NCBI GenBank assembly: GCA_046290675.1
Contig: JBKAHA010000004.1
Span: 186,001 to 250,000, forward strand
DNA: 64,000 nt
DNA from: Aureliella sp046290675
GTDB taxonomy: Bacteria; Planctomycetota; Planctomycetia; Pirellulales; Pirellulaceae
Direction: 5' to 3'
Shown here: piece by piece, positions 63,521-64,000 of the stretch
Layout: every line of letters begins with the position of its first letter
How positions within the stretch are numbered: position 1 is the first letter of the stretch
Notes under the pieces: model-generated
What the model saw: the letters and a program-made list of their open reading frames with translations, nothing else
Databases searched by the model: none
Told to the model about the DNA's origin: nothing
Made by a program: the position numbers and the translations under genes

Positions 63521-64000
63521 CTATTTTTCCAATGCGTTGTTCTGGATGTCCCTGGTAACGCGGTAAATGTCAGATTGGCGGTTGGATAGTTCTTTCAGCT
63601 CACTGAGGATTTCAGCGTCACTCGCCTGTCCGACGACGTCGTCCGGATCTTGGAGCATCTTGGACATGCCATTGGTCCGTTTGTTGATTCGCTTCTGAAG
63701 AGTCAGTATGAGCCTGAGTTCGGCAAGTTGGTCAACGAGTGGTTGATCGCCTTGTTGGCCGCTTTGGCCTGGCCCTTGCTGTTGTTGTCGCTGCTGTTTC
63801 TTCGCTTCGTTTTCCTTCTGGACCTGAACTAAAGCGCCCACCATTTCTTCTAGGGCCGCCACGATTTCTTCCTCGAGCGAGACGGTAAATGGGTCAACTT
63901 TTCCGTCGGAAAGTCGTGTCGCAACTTTAGCGATGTCAGAATTCATTTGCTGAACGGCTTCAGGAAAAGCTGCGCTAGAACCTTCTTCTCGAAGCAAGAG
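63521..64000 (-). CDS. C-terminal part of a Gln-rich coiled-coil protein (5' end outside window)
   Basis: The last about 159 residues of a protein that enters from the right edge; the frame stays open to base 64000. The sequence is helical and charged (SLEEEIVAALEEMVGALVQV), with a low-complexity stretch KKQQRQQQQGPGQSGQQGDQ and a second helical block (LVDQLAELRLILTLQKRINK). It has no known catalytic motif in the visible part. The full protein is likely larger and might be membrane-linked, but that cannot be seen here. Confidence 0.7.
   Translation of the reverse strand, partial: LLLREEGSSAAFPEAVQQMNSDIAKVATRLSDGKVDPFTVSLEEEIVAALEEMVGALVQVQKENEAKKQQRQQQQGPGQSGQQGDQPLVDQLAELRLILTLQKRINKRTNGMSKMLQDPDDVVGQASDAEILSELKELSNRQSDIYRVTRDIQNNALEK

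Overview
The window looks like chromosomal DNA of a planctomycete, most likely a member of the Pirellulaceae (Rhodopirellula-like). This rests on gene content: a DUF1559 pseudopilin-type protein with a small lipoprotein beside it, formaldehyde-activating enzyme plus an MtdB-type dehydrogenase in a bacterium, a PD40/TolB-like secreted protein, very long PstC/PstA permeases, a 595-residue aspartate kinase, and an ECF sigma factor paired with a membrane anti-sigma-like protein. No rRNA, tRNA, CRISPR array or prophage was seen. Genes lie on both strands with roomy intergenic gaps.

Layout. 1-3.1 kb (minus): a partial PD40 protein, mtdB and fae (H4MPT-linked formaldehyde oxidation). 3.8-5.1 kb: a secreted Gly-Gly-Met repeat protein, its terminator, and just behind the terminator a structured remnant resembling the 5' domain of a group II intron. 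5.3-17.3 kb: nine consecutive phosphate-transport (Pst) genes, namely pstS1, oversized pstC1 and pstA1, then pstS2, pstC2, pstA2 and three pstB-type ATPases. 17.4-20.6 kb: a methyltransferase, thyA, folA and gluQRS. 20.6-25.1 kb (minus): a KaiC-like ATPase, a Tsp/Prc protease and a CbiX-like chelatase. 25.4-28 kb: ppdK. 28.3-30.3 kb (minus): sigma/anti-sigma pair. 30.7-36.6 kb: FHA-GAF-AAA+ regulator, folD, MaoC-like protein (minus), cysI-type reductase. 36.8-41.5 kb: a small unknown gene, a TPR-like protein, an SGNH hydrolase, a Sua5/TsaC enzyme (minus) and coaE. 41.5-42.1 kb: non-coding DNA carrying a MITE-like element. 42.1-53.5 kb: a nine-gene surface-glycan cluster (flippase, two glycosyltransferases, epimerase, RmlC-like epimerase, a DUF4910-aminotransferase fusion, a C-methyltransferase, RfbF and a PIG-L deacetylase). 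54-57 kb: an exported ClpP-like protein, then lipoprotein and DUF1559 genes. 58.3-62.9 kb (minus): hom, an ApgM-like gene and aspartate kinase (aspartate-family amino acids). 63.5 kb to the end: a partial Gln-rich coiled-coil protein.

How the genes work together. The Pst block combines two binding proteins, two permease pairs and three ATPases. The first two ATPases carry complementary motif defects, so a heterodimer of them would keep exactly one complete ATP site. I regard this as the most interesting signal in the window. The glycan cluster looks built to make and export a branched or C-methylated deoxysugar from CDP-glucose, and its largest gene fuses a peptidase-like DUF4910 module to a class III aminotransferase. 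Other points worth a second look are the MITE-like element with a perfect 10-bp target duplication, the intron-like remnant behind a terminator, and an ApgM-family gene placed where a homoserine kinase would be expected.
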